A stretch of DNA of 51,801 nucleotides, from contig JACMLY010000138.1 of NCBI GenBank assembly GCA_014379345.1, positions 1-51,801 of the forward strand, given 5' to 3'. The translations under genes and the position numbers were made by a program. Shown one piece after another: positions 36,334-45,237 of this stretch. Origin of the DNA: Chitinophagaceae bacterium. GTDB taxonomy: Bacteria; Bacteroidota; Bacteroidia; Chitinophagales; Chitinophagaceae. Within the stretch, counting starts at the first letter, position 1. Each line of letters begins with the position of its first letter. Under the pieces are notes generated by a model that saw only the letters and a program-made list of their open reading frames with translations, made no database searches and was not told where the DNA came from.

Positions 36334-36744
36334 ATGAGGAACTATAATAAAAAAATTTTGGTAGTTGGTTTTCTGATAACAAGCGTTCTGATGGCCTGTA
36401 AGAAAGACTTTCCTGTAGACGAGGATGGTTTGCTCGTTACTACAAGGGCAGAATGTTATGTGAGTAATTTCGAATTGCTGGGAGCAGATTTTGTTACTGT
36501 GAGAACCAAGGCTGCCACTATTGATACCACGGCTCAGACAGTTAAAGTAGAAGTGCAATTCGGTACTGATCTCAAAAACCTTTATCCCCAATTTACTTTG
36601 GTTACGGATGCCAAACTCGATCCAAAGATTATAGGTAAGGTTGACTTCTCTGATCTTGCAAATCCTAAAACATACACAGTCGTTTCTGGGAACCGTCAGG
36701 TTAAGAAACCGTATCAGGTATTGATAACTGTACAACCACGTTAG
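36334..36744 (+). CDS. DUF5018-like small surface lipoprotein
   Basis: This 136-residue lipoprotein has the lipobox Leu-Met-Ala-Cys. A single beta-sandwich-like domain includes ECYVSNFELLGAD, a TTAQTVKVEVQFGTDLKNLYP strand pair, and an ending KPYQVLITV typical of DUF5018/Ig-like domains found after SusD genes. Such proteins are presumed surface glycan-binding components. It sits 42 bp after SusD and 20 bp before the next lipoprotein gene. The family assignment is by pattern and is moderate. Confidence 0.75.
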   Translation: MRNYNKKILVVGFLITSVLMACKKDFPVDEDGLLVTTRAECYVSNFELLGADFVTVRTKAATIDTTAQTVKVEVQFGTDLKNLYPQFTLVTDAKLDPKIIGKVDFSDLANPKTYTVVSGNRQVKKPYQVLITVQPR

Positions 36745-36764
36745 TCATTCAAAAAATTATAAAG

Positions 36765-37763
36765 ATGCAAAGTAGATCGATATATTTTAACTACTCCGTA
36801 TTACTCCTGGCAACACTGATTCTGATTGCTGGATGTAAGAAAGAAGACTATAAGCTTCCTACTGCCAAAGATGAATTGCAAAATGATGCAATCAAACGAA
36901 GCCTGGGGCCGAATATAGTTGGCCAGAATATTGAATTCGTTTACGCGATGGCGCTTCCTCCTGGCCGCGGTAAATTGATTTCTGCAGAGGTTGAAGCTTC
37001 TATTGCCGGCGCACCGGCGACATTTCTGCAGAATAATTCTTTCAATACGAACAGTAGTGGGGTAGATATAGGTGTTCCCATAGGCCAACCTTCTGTCAAC
37101 AAAGGAGCAATAACAACAGTAACCTTCAATAAGGATACTTCTGCTGCCGCGTTGCGCTATTTTTACTCTGTGCCCGAAGACGCCCGTGGTCAAAAACTGT
37201 CCTTCACTTTCAGGGCTCAGAGCAGTAATGGAGAAACAGTCACTTACAAACTAGGACCTTACAATGTTTCTAAGATGGATATGGTCCAAAACCTTACAGT
37301 TAGTGATAGTACAGGCATGATGTATGTTTCCATATCAGATATGGCGGTTTATAATGCTACTACCGCTGCTACCAAAGCCGATAAGATTGACCTTGTTTTC
37401 CTGTATCGCACATTTACAAGTGCATTCAATCATGCGTTGGTTTCTCCCGCTGCAGATCCTCAGTACCTCCCCGGTATAACCCTTCCGGCCGGTGTGAACA
37501 AGAGCACTAAACTTCGGAAGACTTTTAACCTGCAGGATCAACAGCTTGCCCGTCTCCAATTCGGAATATTTATCGATGATCTGGATTTTCAAGAATTGAA
37601 TCTTTCCGATGCTCCTAACTTTGCTATCAACCTTAAAGCAGAAGCAGGCACATGGGTAGAGACTGCTGATGGTAAATACAGGGCTTATATTTATATCAAT
37701 TCCGTTGTCAACAGAACAACAAACAAGAGTGCAGTTATCAGTATTAAGCGATATGCTTTATAA
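36765..37763 (+). CDS. DUF4466-like surface glycan-binding lipoprotein candidate
   Basis: This 332-residue lipoprotein (lipobox Leu-Ile-Ala-Gly-Cys) begins its mature part with KKEDYKLPTAKDELQNDAIKRSLGPN. The rest is beta-rich. The opening, in which a short linker leads into a paragraph on membrane-distal domains with GxxxEFVYAMALPPGRGKL, recalls the DUF4466 proteins seen near heparinase II/III-type loci in Bacteroidota. The expected role is a surface glycan-binding protein working with SusD. It is the last gene of the SusCD transcript and is followed by a hairpin with a T-rich tail. No catalytic residues are recognised. Confidence 0.75.
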   Translation: MQSRSIYFNYSVLLLATLILIAGCKKEDYKLPTAKDELQNDAIKRSLGPNIVGQNIEFVYAMALPPGRGKLISAEVEASIAGAPATFLQNNSFNTNSSGVDIGVPIGQPSVNKGAITTVTFNKDTSAAALRYFYSVPEDARGQKLSFTFRAQSSNGETVTYKLGPYNVSKMDMVQNLTVSDSTGMMYVSISDMAVYNATTAATKADKIDLVFLYRTFTSAFNHALVSPAADPQYLPGITLPAGVNKSTKLRKTFNLQDQQLARLQFGIFIDDLDFQELNLSDAPNFAINLKAEAGTWVETADGKYRAYIYINSVVNRTTNKSAVISIKRYAL

Positions 37764-37775
37764 ATAAGGAATTTT

Positions 37776-37823
37776 AAAAAGGATACTTGCTACTAGCAGC
37801 GATTAGTAAGTACCCTTTTCTTT
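37776..37823 (+). terminator. Terminator of the uronate SusCD operon
   Basis: Arms at 37776-37791 and 37805-37820 pair with two mismatches around the AAAAGG...CCTTTT base of the stem. A T-rich run (TTTCTTTATTT) follows. The hairpin begins 13 bp after the stop codon of the last gene, so an intrinsic terminator is likely. Confidence 0.65.
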
Positions 37824-37936
37824 ATTTATACCTTACCAAAAAAATTTGTAGATGATGAAATTTTTTTTACAAGTATAATTGCTTTCCCGAGCAACAGAAA
37901 ATCAGTATTGAAAAATTTATCCTGATGGACCAGACT

Positions 37937-38003
37937 TTGCCACGGATTACACGAATTATCACGAATTAGAAATCCGTGGTAATTCGTGTAATCCGTGGCA
38001 AAA
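37937..38003. repeat. Long hairpin between convergent operons (CCACGGATTACACGAATT family)
   Basis: A perfect 23-bp inverted repeat (37937-37959 with 37981-38003) with a 21-nt loop sits between the plus-strand SusCD operon and the minus-strand lyase operon. A related hairpin at 40320-40389 shares the words TTTGCCACGGATTACACG and CGTGGCAAA. It probably serves as the terminator of the lyase operon and looks like a dispersed repeat. Confidence 0.75.
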
Positions 38004-38012
38004 ATTCTTTCT

Positions 38013-40247
38013 CTAAAGTTCCAGCACTACGCTTTGCCCCGCAAATCCATCTGCTGGCAAATCGATTTCTATAACACTGGCTTTCTTTTCCTTGCTCCAT
38101 TTTGATCGCCAATGATCACCCGAAGATTCAATTTTAGCACTTACCATTAATTGAAGCGATTTTAATTTTCGGGTTGGGTCTGAGACAGTTATTTTCTCAA
38201 TCCTTTTACCATTGGCCTTTATCATTACCATACAGGAACTTACGGCGGTTACTATTAAGTCAGCTGAAATTTTGACTGAGCCTTCCTTGTAGAAAACGAT
38301 TTCTGACCTGTTCAACTCTTTGTGATGAACGGCTTGTATTTCAAAAGTATTTGATAGGATAATTATTTGATTATTGTATTTTTCCATTGCAGATGCTTCA
38401 ATTGCGGGTACAACAATGTATTCGTATTTCGCATTCCGTGGCCTTGGTCCATGATCCAGCCATAAGCCAAAAACATCTTTCTGTACAAGCTCTTCAGATG
38501 CCGATGCCTGGTGATTGATCTGCCGCCAGTTACCACTAGCTGTTTCGGTGCTTAGCTGAATAGAGCTGGCAGTGGGGAAGAAATACGCAACTCCAGCATG
38601 TAAGATCCAGGAAACATTATTTAGTGAATGCTTCCCTTTACCCAGTACTGTCTTTTTATTTTCCGTCATTATAACAACGTCTTTGTTTAACTGACATTGA
38701 TTCAAAGTAGTAAATACGGGCTGCGCCTCATCCGAGCTGATACCAGTGCCCAGGCATACGTATTCACGATCAAAGAAGAACCACGCTTTGCGAGCCTTTA
38801 ACGGATCATGCGGACTATTGAAATCAAAAGCTGCCGCTCCATACATTCCATCGGTCACTCCTCCCACAAAATCAGACAGACCTTTTTTTACTAACTGCTT
38901 CCAATGGGGTAGTTCGGGTTTTTGGACGATTGTGGCACCTGGTATTTTTTGCCAGTCCCACACCGGAAAAATATCGAGATATTCTTTACCTGAAAGGGAA
39001 ATGAAATTGGAGCCATCGGCGAAATGGTGATTTTTCAATCCTTCCTCATTGTGTGGTTCTTCCATATTATTCTGCCGGTTTGAATGCATTCGGACAGAAG
39101 AAAACCAATTGGGTCGCTGATGCGTAAAATATTCTGAGTGCCAGAAGAAACGGTTCCAGCTCAGGTTTGCTTTTTTTTCTCCTTTGCGGATCTTCACAAT
39201 TTCTTCCAGTTCTGTTTTGCGGTAGTTCGAAGCTATCAGCAGATTTTCCGCAAGCTCAGGGCTCGCAGCCTCCAGTGTTCCTTTGCGACTAAGGTCACGG
39301 TTCTTTGCGCCGATATCAGGATACTTACTGAATGCCATCGATTTTGAAATCCCATCGATATAATAATCGATCAGTAATCGTATGGCTTCTTCGGGAAATT
39401 TGAATTTCGTTCCGGCAATTTTAACGGCCCAATATGCGAAAGAGCTGGCATATCCTGTTCCGTAAGTGAGGGTCGAAATAACATTATCTGTACGGTGGTG
39501 AAAGCTCATATCGGGCTGTAATCCCCTGCCGGTGCTGGTTTTTATTTCCGACGCCATGGTTTTGATCACTCTTTCCAAAATTGTTTCATCTCTTTTAAAC
39601 AGCGCCTGTTTTCCCAACATGCCTGCGATCTGTATAAGATCTCCGCCGGGCCTTGCGCCAAAGCCTTCGAGGTTGGCGCGGTTTGCAATGCGGGCACCTT
39701 CTGTTCGCTGTTTTTCGGTTAGGTCTTCATCCAGCACCAACATTGTATTGATCATCCAATTAGGGGTACCCATTTCATTCCACCACCAGTTCTGGCAAAT
39801 AAAATCATGTGCTATCCAAAAATCAAGCGCCGAGGAAACCGTTTTTTTTGCGGCAGGATTTTGGTAAAATTCAGTCCCTGGTTTCTTATAGGCCCGGCTC
39901 AATGCAAGCATATTTTGCAGATGCTGGCTATGTTGAAATCCGGTGCGGGAAGTGTCGACGTAATTTATATTCGGCCAGCTTCCATCTGGTTGAATGGATT
40001 GCATTAATTTTTTTATGTCTTCTGAATTGACTGGCGGTTCCAGAAGATCGTTGATGATCCGTTTTCGGATGATCTCGAGATCAGGGCTGGAATTTTCAGG
40101 GATCGTATTGTGCGGAGACTTAACTATGTTCAATTTTGTGAATGCTGTATTTATTTCTTTTGTATGCGTATTCAATTGGGCCAAAGCATCGTTTGCAGAT
40201 GGTAAATATGCAAAGGCAGCGGCGAATAAGTAGTTATAAATTTTCAT
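38013..40247 (-). CDS. PL8-family polysaccharide lyase (chondroitin AC/hyaluronate/xanthan lyase type)
   Basis: This 744-residue secreted protein has the PL8 layout: an alpha/alpha toroid with NWWWNEMGTPNWMINTML at about 151-168, and a catalytic helix region DMSFHHRTDNVISTLTYGTGY at about 244-264 supplying candidate His and Tyr. SVRMHSNRQNNMEEPHNEEG follows at about 384-403 (Arg/Glu of the usual catalytic set), then the beta-sandwich region beginning DGSNFISLSGKEYLDIFPVWDW. PL8 enzymes cleave by beta-elimination next to glucuronic acid in hyaluronan, chondroitin or xanthan-like chains. It is the last gene of the minus-strand operon, separated from the esterase gene by a hairpin. The substrate is inferred only as a glucuronate-containing polymer. 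Confidence 0.85.
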   Translation of the reverse strand: MKIYNYLFAAAFAYLPSANDALAQLNTHTKEINTAFTKLNIVKSPHNTIPENSSPDLEIIRKRIINDLLEPPVNSEDIKKLMQSIQPDGSWPNINYVDTSRTGFQHSQHLQNMLALSRAYKKPGTEFYQNPAAKKTVSSALDFWIAHDFICQNWWWNEMGTPNWMINTMLVLDEDLTEKQRTEGARIANRANLEGFGARPGGDLIQIAGMLGKQALFKRDETILERVIKTMASEIKTSTGRGLQPDMSFHHRTDNVISTLTYGTGYASSFAYWAVKIAGTKFKFPEEAIRLLIDYYIDGISKSMAFSKYPDIGAKNRDLSRKGTLEAASPELAENLLIASNYRKTELEEIVKIRKGEKKANLSWNRFFWHSEYFTHQRPNWFSSVRMHSNRQNNMEEPHNEEGLKNHHFADGSNFISLSGKEYLDIFPVWDWQKIPGATIVQKPELPHWKQLVKKGLSDFVGGVTDGMYGAAAFDFNSPHDPLKARKAWFFFDREYVCLGTGISSDEAQPVFTTLNQCQLNKDVVIMTENKKTVLGKGKHSLNNVSWILHAGVAYFFPTASSIQLSTETASGNWRQINHQASASEELVQKDVFGLWLDHGPRPRNAKYEYIVVPAIEASAMEKYNNQIIILSNTFEIQAVHHKELNRSEIVFYKEGSVKISADLIVTAVSSCMVMIKANGKRIEKITVSDPTRKLKSLQLMVSAKIESSGDHWRSKWSKEKKASVIEIDLPADGFAGQSVVLEL

Positions 40248-40319
40248 GTGTTGCTTATTTAATCGAAATCAAATTGGATTTACGGATGATCTTGTTGCAG
40301 TCTGACTTCGCAAGAGTTT

Positions 40320-40389
40320 TTTGCCACGGATTACACGGATTTGCACGGATTGAATTTAATTCGTGGTAATTCGTGTAATTCGTGGCAAA
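40320..40389 (-). terminator. Hairpin between CE15 and PL8 genes
   Basis: The arms 40320-40340 and 40369-40389 pair over 21 bp with two G-T pairs. It is the same repeat family as the hairpin at 37937-38003. It starts 17 bp after the esterase stop codon and could reduce expression of the PL8 gene relative to the genes before it. Confidence 0.6.
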
Positions 40390-40405
40390 GATGTATTCAG
40401 GTTTT

Positions 40406-41611
40406 TCAGGGTTTGCGGAAATGATAATTTGCGAATTGGATAAAATTTTTCCAGTCGTATACTGTTAAATCATGAGTGCCTTCCCTGTTATGATATCCAA
40501 GATAAGAATTGATAATTGGAGTATTGATTGCCGGTGGTTCAGGCGTAAGTGCTGATGGTTTTCCATATAGTGCATAAGCCTCTTGCGCGTGTATTAACGA
40601 AAGGTATGAGCCTTTTGGATCAGCCCATAGGTCTTTGGAAGCACTGGTGACATAAACCGGCCTTGGCGCCATGAGCGAAATAAGCATATGCTGATCTACC
40701 GGTAATGAAGCTTCGTTATCATTATATTTTTTATAGTTACCACAAAACCAATAAGGGAAACGATCATTGATGCGTTTGACAGTCTCTCCAAATTTTCTTC
40801 TCGACAATGCTGCCCCTGAATTGCCAGAACAGTTTGAAATGACAATAGCAAACCTTTTATCTTCGGCGCCGGCCCATAAAGCTGCTTTGCCGCCGCGTGA
40901 ATGACCCACAATACATACTCTTTTTGCATCCACATCTTTTTGTTCTTCGAAATAATCCAGTACCCTGCTTGCTGCCCATGCCCATGCGCCGATCGCTTTC
41001 ATTCCATTTGGAACTTTCAGTTGTTCGGGGTAAAGTTTTAGTACACCATTTTGATAAGTTGTACTATCATCCGGCGCCGCATCATTAACATGAAATGCGG
41101 CAATGGCATACCCGCTATCGATCAATATTTCTGCAGGCCAGAATTCACTTTTCTCAATTCTTTTGGGGTCGGTATTATTTGCACCCCGGTTATTGATCAG
41201 TAAGAATGCAGGTGCAGGTTGCTTTCGGTTGTTAGGTATAAATAAAATAAGATGAATCGTTACCGAGGCGCCGGATTTTAAAACGGTAATCGCCAATTCT
41301 TTCAAACTCGCTTTTCCATTCATTGCATCGGGAACTTCATTTGTGATGGCAAATTGCATGTCGTTATAGGTCCTCGGCATTTGGCCATAAACACTGTTCC
41401 TGAAAAACCCCAGCACTTCAAGCCGTCTCGTTCTTTCCCAGTATAAATTATTCTTTTCATTTTGATTTATAGTGGATGGAAACAAGGGGGGCAAGGTATA
41501 TGCCGGTACTTTTGATTCATCATAATTCTGCGCAAAAACCTGCGTGCAAAAAATAAGCAGTGCGCCATACATTTGTATTGCGGCAACAAGAATTTTATAT
41601 TTTTTACTCAT
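40406..41611 (-). CDS. CE15-family glucuronoyl esterase
   Basis: This 401-residue exported alpha/beta hydrolase (signal ending Val-Phe-Ala-Gln) has the CE15 signature. The nucleophile motif GHSRGGKAALW has its Ser at about residue 235, followed by SNCSGNSGAALSRRKFGE. Then come FPYWFCGNYKKYNDNEASLPVDQHMLISLMAPRPVY, a WADPKGSYL segment, and the catalytic His region NREGTHDLT at about 373. CE15 enzymes hydrolyse esters on the carboxyl group of (4-O-methyl-)glucuronic acid, such as lignin-glucuronoxylan links or methyl esters. In this operon it would free esterified uronates so that lyases can act. No other carboxylesterase is present. Confidence 0.85.
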   Translation of the reverse strand: MSKKYKILVAAIQMYGALLIFCTQVFAQNYDESKVPAYTLPPLFPSTINQNEKNNLYWERTRRLEVLGFFRNSVYGQMPRTYNDMQFAITNEVPDAMNGKASLKELAITVLKSGASVTIHLILFIPNNRKQPAPAFLLINNRGANNTDPKRIEKSEFWPAEILIDSGYAIAAFHVNDAAPDDSTTYQNGVLKLYPEQLKVPNGMKAIGAWAWAASRVLDYFEEQKDVDAKRVCIVGHSRGGKAALWAGAEDKRFAIVISNCSGNSGAALSRRKFGETVKRINDRFPYWFCGNYKKYNDNEASLPVDQHMLISLMAPRPVYVTSASKDLWADPKGSYLSLIHAQEAYALYGKPSALTPEPPAINTPIINSYLGYHNREGTHDLTVYDWKNFIQFANYHFRKP

Positions 41612-41756
41612 TTGTAATTCATTGTGGTTGCTGATAATTCACTGGCGAAAATCTGTTTTCTGTTGCCTTCTTCATTTTTTTTCCTGTCTTCGCCGCTTTT
41701 CCTTTTCAGGCCCTTTTTCTATCCTGTGATCCTCTTTCTTCCTCTGTCATCCTCTT

Positions 41757-43706
41757 TCATTTTACCGCGATCACAAAACTGAATCTATCATTCGCTTTCG
41801 GAGCAGTAACCGTGAAATTAATCCTGTAAATATTATCGCCCCATTTTTCAATAATGCCTTTGTCTTCCATAGCAGTCAATGGAATTTTTTCTACCGCAGC
41901 CTGCATTTGTGCAGCATTGTATTTGACTACAAAATCTTTCGCTTCTCCATTTTTGGGTTTATAGTGAATGACAAGCTCTCCGGGCTTCACTATCTCGGAA
42001 GGGTAGCAGGTCATCAGATGCTCCGTGATCTTATCTGCTTTTTTTAATGAGATGATGTCTTTTACTTCAACATTTTTCCCCCTGTTCAACCGGATCGAAC
42101 GTTGCCAGCTAGTGACGCCTGCTTTTTCGGGATAAGACTTAGCAAGATCCAGCGATAGCTCCGCGAATTTTTTGTCGTCCCTGAACGCAACATTGGTCGC
42201 TTTAAAATTAGCGCCGGGAGGCTGGGTCTCGCCGTTAATGGTTGGTACGTTATGATGGTCCGAACAGTTGTACCAGATATCGTAACGGCGGCTGCTAAAT
42301 GTCTTTCTTGTGTAGGTGCCTCTGCCAACATCGATCAATAGCGGCTGACCATCATAATACACAACATAATTTCCAATATCATTGTGGTTATGGCTTTCAT
42401 CGTTATGGCCGCCTTTTGCTGCAACAAATAATCCGTTAGTGGTTCCTTCCTGGTCTCTTGCTACCATCACCTGTATATCCGGCAGCCATACAGTTGCAGG
42501 CAGGGGCAATCCCTGGCTTGCTTTCTGGTATTCATCCTGCATAAAAACGGAGAAAAGATTTCTGAAATAATGAAACCGACCAATCCTTCCTTGTTCCGGC
42601 TGGCGATAAAAAGCGCCAAACTTCATCATGGCCTGGTCATTGATATCTTTTCCGAAACGATAGATCATATTTGCAGCCATACCTGGCTGCGGATCGGCAT
42701 CTGCAAAATTTAAAAAATATTCCTTTCCAATCTGCGCACGATATATAAAGCGGCCCATGTTTTTGAATTTCTCATCTTCATACACATATTGAAAAGCATT
42801 CCTGCTTGCAAGATTGAGCAGGGAAATATTATCATATAATGAAGCAGCCGCCGCTCCCCAGTAACCGGGGCCTTCATCACAACCGCCATCCTGCGGATAA
42901 GGATTTACAAATTCATCGAGCACCCATAAAATCTTTGCGACCATTGCTGTTCTTTTTGTGTCATCTTTTTCCAACAGCAAAGCGGTATTCAACCAATTGG
43001 AACAGATCCACGGATTCCAGTTATTGGGCGGACGGCCATTCGCATTTTTCGTCATCCATCCATGTGGCCTGTTCATGAGTGGTTGAAAAATGCGGTTGTC
43101 AGTTTCATAATAGATCCGTTTCCGGATTTGCGGTGAAACTGCCTCCATCTTATCTCCCACAAAATAATCAACCCATGCAAGAAAGGTTGCTGTTTCTGCA
43201 GCAAATAGGTCGACGAAAGGTTTCGACACATCCATTAAACCAGAATATTCTTTTGTTTGGGGAAGGTGCGCGGGAACACCCCAGAAAGATTCTTCACAGA
43301 TTGACCAGACACCATTTATGATCGGATCAATAAATCGGCCCTTGTTTTCGTACACTTCAGCCAACAGTAAAGTTCCAAGCGCATTTCGTTTTTCAAAGCT
43401 CATGAGTTGATATTCATTCCTGTCACCGGTTCTTTCGATCAACAGCGATTTAGTTGCAGGAATAGACGGCCAGTTGTAATCGGTATAAGATTCTGCCTGT
43501 TTCAGGTATGCTTTCATCATCGCGTCATCCGCCTTTGCCCAACCATTGCGATCATTGGTTTTGGGAAAGGGTGTCCACTGCGCTGCAGGGATCAGCACCA
43601 TCTGTAGCTCGTCCTTTGGGTATTTTCCGCTTAACAGGTTTTTATCCTGCGCTCGCAGCTGAAAAAAAAATAAAATAATAAAGACAAGGCAATCAATTTT
43701 CTTCAT
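41757..43706 (-). CDS. Heparinase II/III-like polysaccharide lyase (first paralogue)
   Basis: This 649-residue protein has a signal peptide (cleavage after Leu-Arg-Ala-Gln). An alpha/alpha toroid contains NWNPWICSNWLNTALLL and a DGGCDEGPGYWGAAAASLYD segment. The heparinase II/III C-terminal domain carries the hallmark HNDESHNHNDIGNY (about 432-445), then GQPLLIDVGRGTYTRKTF and a HHNVPTING region. The superfamily includes glycosaminoglycan and alginate lyases (several PL families). I cannot assign the PL family number by eye. The gap of 54 bp to the upstream propeller gene supports one operon. The downstream 145-bp gap is CT-rich on the plus strand. Confidence 0.85.
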   Translation of the reverse strand: MKKIDCLVFIILFFFQLRAQDKNLLSGKYPKDELQMVLIPAAQWTPFPKTNDRNGWAKADDAMMKAYLKQAESYTDYNWPSIPATKSLLIERTGDRNEYQLMSFEKRNALGTLLLAEVYENKGRFIDPIINGVWSICEESFWGVPAHLPQTKEYSGLMDVSKPFVDLFAAETATFLAWVDYFVGDKMEAVSPQIRKRIYYETDNRIFQPLMNRPHGWMTKNANGRPPNNWNPWICSNWLNTALLLEKDDTKRTAMVAKILWVLDEFVNPYPQDGGCDEGPGYWGAAAASLYDNISLLNLASRNAFQYVYEDEKFKNMGRFIYRAQIGKEYFLNFADADPQPGMAANMIYRFGKDINDQAMMKFGAFYRQPEQGRIGRFHYFRNLFSVFMQDEYQKASQGLPLPATVWLPDIQVMVARDQEGTTNGLFVAAKGGHNDESHNHNDIGNYVVYYDGQPLLIDVGRGTYTRKTFSSRRYDIWYNCSDHHNVPTINGETQPPGANFKATNVAFRDDKKFAELSLDLAKSYPEKAGVTSWQRSIRLNRGKNVEVKDIISLKKADKITEHLMTCYPSEIVKPGELVIHYKPKNGEAKDFVVKYNAAQMQAAVEKIPLTAMEDKGIIEKWGDNIYRINFTVTAPKANDRFSFVIAVK

Positions 43707-43760
43707 ATGACTTATTTGAGTGGTGTGATTTTATTTTTGAATCGTTCATGAATGTGAAAA

Positions 43761-45176
43761 TTATTTTCTGACACCATTTTTTAATTCAACTGGCTTTTCA
43801 AAATCTTTTTTCATATCATAGGGCAGTATCCAAACCTTACTTCCTTTTTTATTACAGAAATACAATTTCGATTCAGAGAATTTATCAGCATTGCCATCTG
43901 CCCAAAACGAATAAAAGTCTTCATGCGCATTCAAAGGCCGGCGGGCATAGGAGTGATTCCGCTCGCTGTCGGACGTAAGTGTTGTAGTTCTTTTCCAAAC
44001 CATCCCTTCATCATCGCTGGTCCATACAGCCATTTCGCCGCCCGTTCCATATAATTGAGGCCCGGCTTCGGTAGGACCAATGATCTGCCAATGATCGTTG
44101 TGAATGTACAGGGAGCCCATGTCATAATTGTGAGTGGATTCACAGACCTTGTAGAAATTCCATTTTCCGTTTTTCCATTTTATTATTGTCCATTCGCGGG
44201 GATTTCCTTTTGGTCCGGGTTCAAAACCTTTGCTGACAACGGCCAGGATCACCGGGTTGCCATCCTTATCAAAATTCAGATCATTCAGGTACACCAGCTT
44301 CCGTTCTTTCTCATAGTCTTTTATAAGTGCTTCAGCATGGATGTCGGTTAACGGGGGATGAATAATTTTTCCTTCCAACGTTGTCCATGTTTTACCCATG
44401 TCGGAGCTTTGAAGCAGGTAGATATTCGTTCTTTTGTTTACATCTCCGCCCGGGTGATAATTGAATACGGTCACCAGTTTATCTTTCCATATGTTCGATA
44501 ACTGGTAGTGGCCTCCCATTCCAGACAACTTGCGATCTGCATCCCAGGTCTTCCCATCTTTACTGGCGGACCAGTATAATTCCCGGCCCTTCGTATATTT
44601 TGTAAAGAGATAAAAAAATCCCTTACCATTGATCCACCAGGGTTGGGGATATGTCATTTCACCCGCTGTGATTTTTTCAAAACGCTCTATCTCATAAGGT
44701 TGATGACTTTTAAAAATAATTCCGGGGCGTGTCGTATTTCTTCCGCTGACGAATATCCAGATATACCCATATTCATCTATGGAAATGCTTGCGTTATCAT
44801 GCGGATCGTCTACGCCAACTTTGTCGTACACAATAACAGGTTTGGGAACAATTCCTTTTTTGTGATCATAATACGATAACATGATCAACAGGTGCTTTTC
44901 ATTTTTTGCAGTTGTGCCTCCATATACAAAAAATGTTTTATCTGCCTTCTCAGCGTAAACAGCAATGGGAATATGGCTTGAGGTATAGGTGCCGAGTCCT
45001 CCTGAATATTTATCGCCGTAGGCTGAAAACTGTCCCAGGGTGAACCATATTCCCTTATAGCCGTCGACACGCGTGTTTTGCGCGCCAGACCGAATCAATA
45101 ACAACAGGAATAAGCAGGTTAAAATATTTTTGAACGGTATAACGCTATTAAAATGCATATTCTCAAATAATTTCAT
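43761..45176 (-). CDS. BNR_4-type seven-bladed propeller, candidate uronate lyase
   Basis: This 471-residue exported protein (hydrophobic leader ending Ser-Gly-Ala-Gln) opens with DGYKGIWFTLGQ and continues through a set of propeller blades with Asp-box-like SASKDGKTW, SSDMGKTW and SDDEGMVW motifs. The pattern fits the BNR-4 group, which includes PL24/PL25 ulvan lyases and the PL42 rhamnosyl-glucuronate lyase. A VDDPHDNASISIDEYGYIWIF segment offers a candidate catalytic His. A true sialidase is less likely because the Arg triad and FRIP motif are not evident. Position between two heparinase II/III-like genes supports a lyase role on a uronic-acid bond; this is inference. Confidence 0.75.
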   Translation of the reverse strand: MKLFENMHFNSVIPFKNILTCLFLLLLIRSGAQNTRVDGYKGIWFTLGQFSAYGDKYSGGLGTYTSSHIPIAVYAEKADKTFFVYGGTTAKNEKHLLIMLSYYDHKKGIVPKPVIVYDKVGVDDPHDNASISIDEYGYIWIFVSGRNTTRPGIIFKSHQPYEIERFEKITAGEMTYPQPWWINGKGFFYLFTKYTKGRELYWSASKDGKTWDADRKLSGMGGHYQLSNIWKDKLVTVFNYHPGGDVNKRTNIYLLQSSDMGKTWTTLEGKIIHPPLTDIHAEALIKDYEKERKLVYLNDLNFDKDGNPVILAVVSKGFEPGPKGNPREWTIIKWKNGKWNFYKVCESTHNYDMGSLYIHNDHWQIIGPTEAGPQLYGTGGEMAVWTSDDEGMVWKRTTTLTSDSERNHSYARRPLNAHEDFYSFWADGNADKFSESKLYFCNKKGSKVWILPYDMKKDFEKPVELKNGVRK

Positions 45177-45237
45177 TCAACCGTAATAAGAGGAAGGTTA
45201 AATAAGATCGGTGTAAGCCGAATGGTATAACAACAAG

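Noticed and set aside
36319..36735. Minus-strand 138-residue frame opposite the DUF5018-like gene
   Set aside because: The plus-strand lipoprotein has a lipobox, correct operon spacing and domain-like sequence; the minus frame is its shadow.
41612..41756. Possible regulatory element in the CT-rich gap between the esterase and lyase genes
   Set aside because: It is a polypyrimidine tract without symmetry or a recognisable motif; one end recalls the TGTCATCC word of the dispersed repeat but too little remains to call.
43761..45176. Annotation as sialidase
   Set aside because: Asp-box-like repeats are present, but the sialidase Arg triad and FRIP motif are not evident, and the lyase-operon context favours the BNR_4 group.
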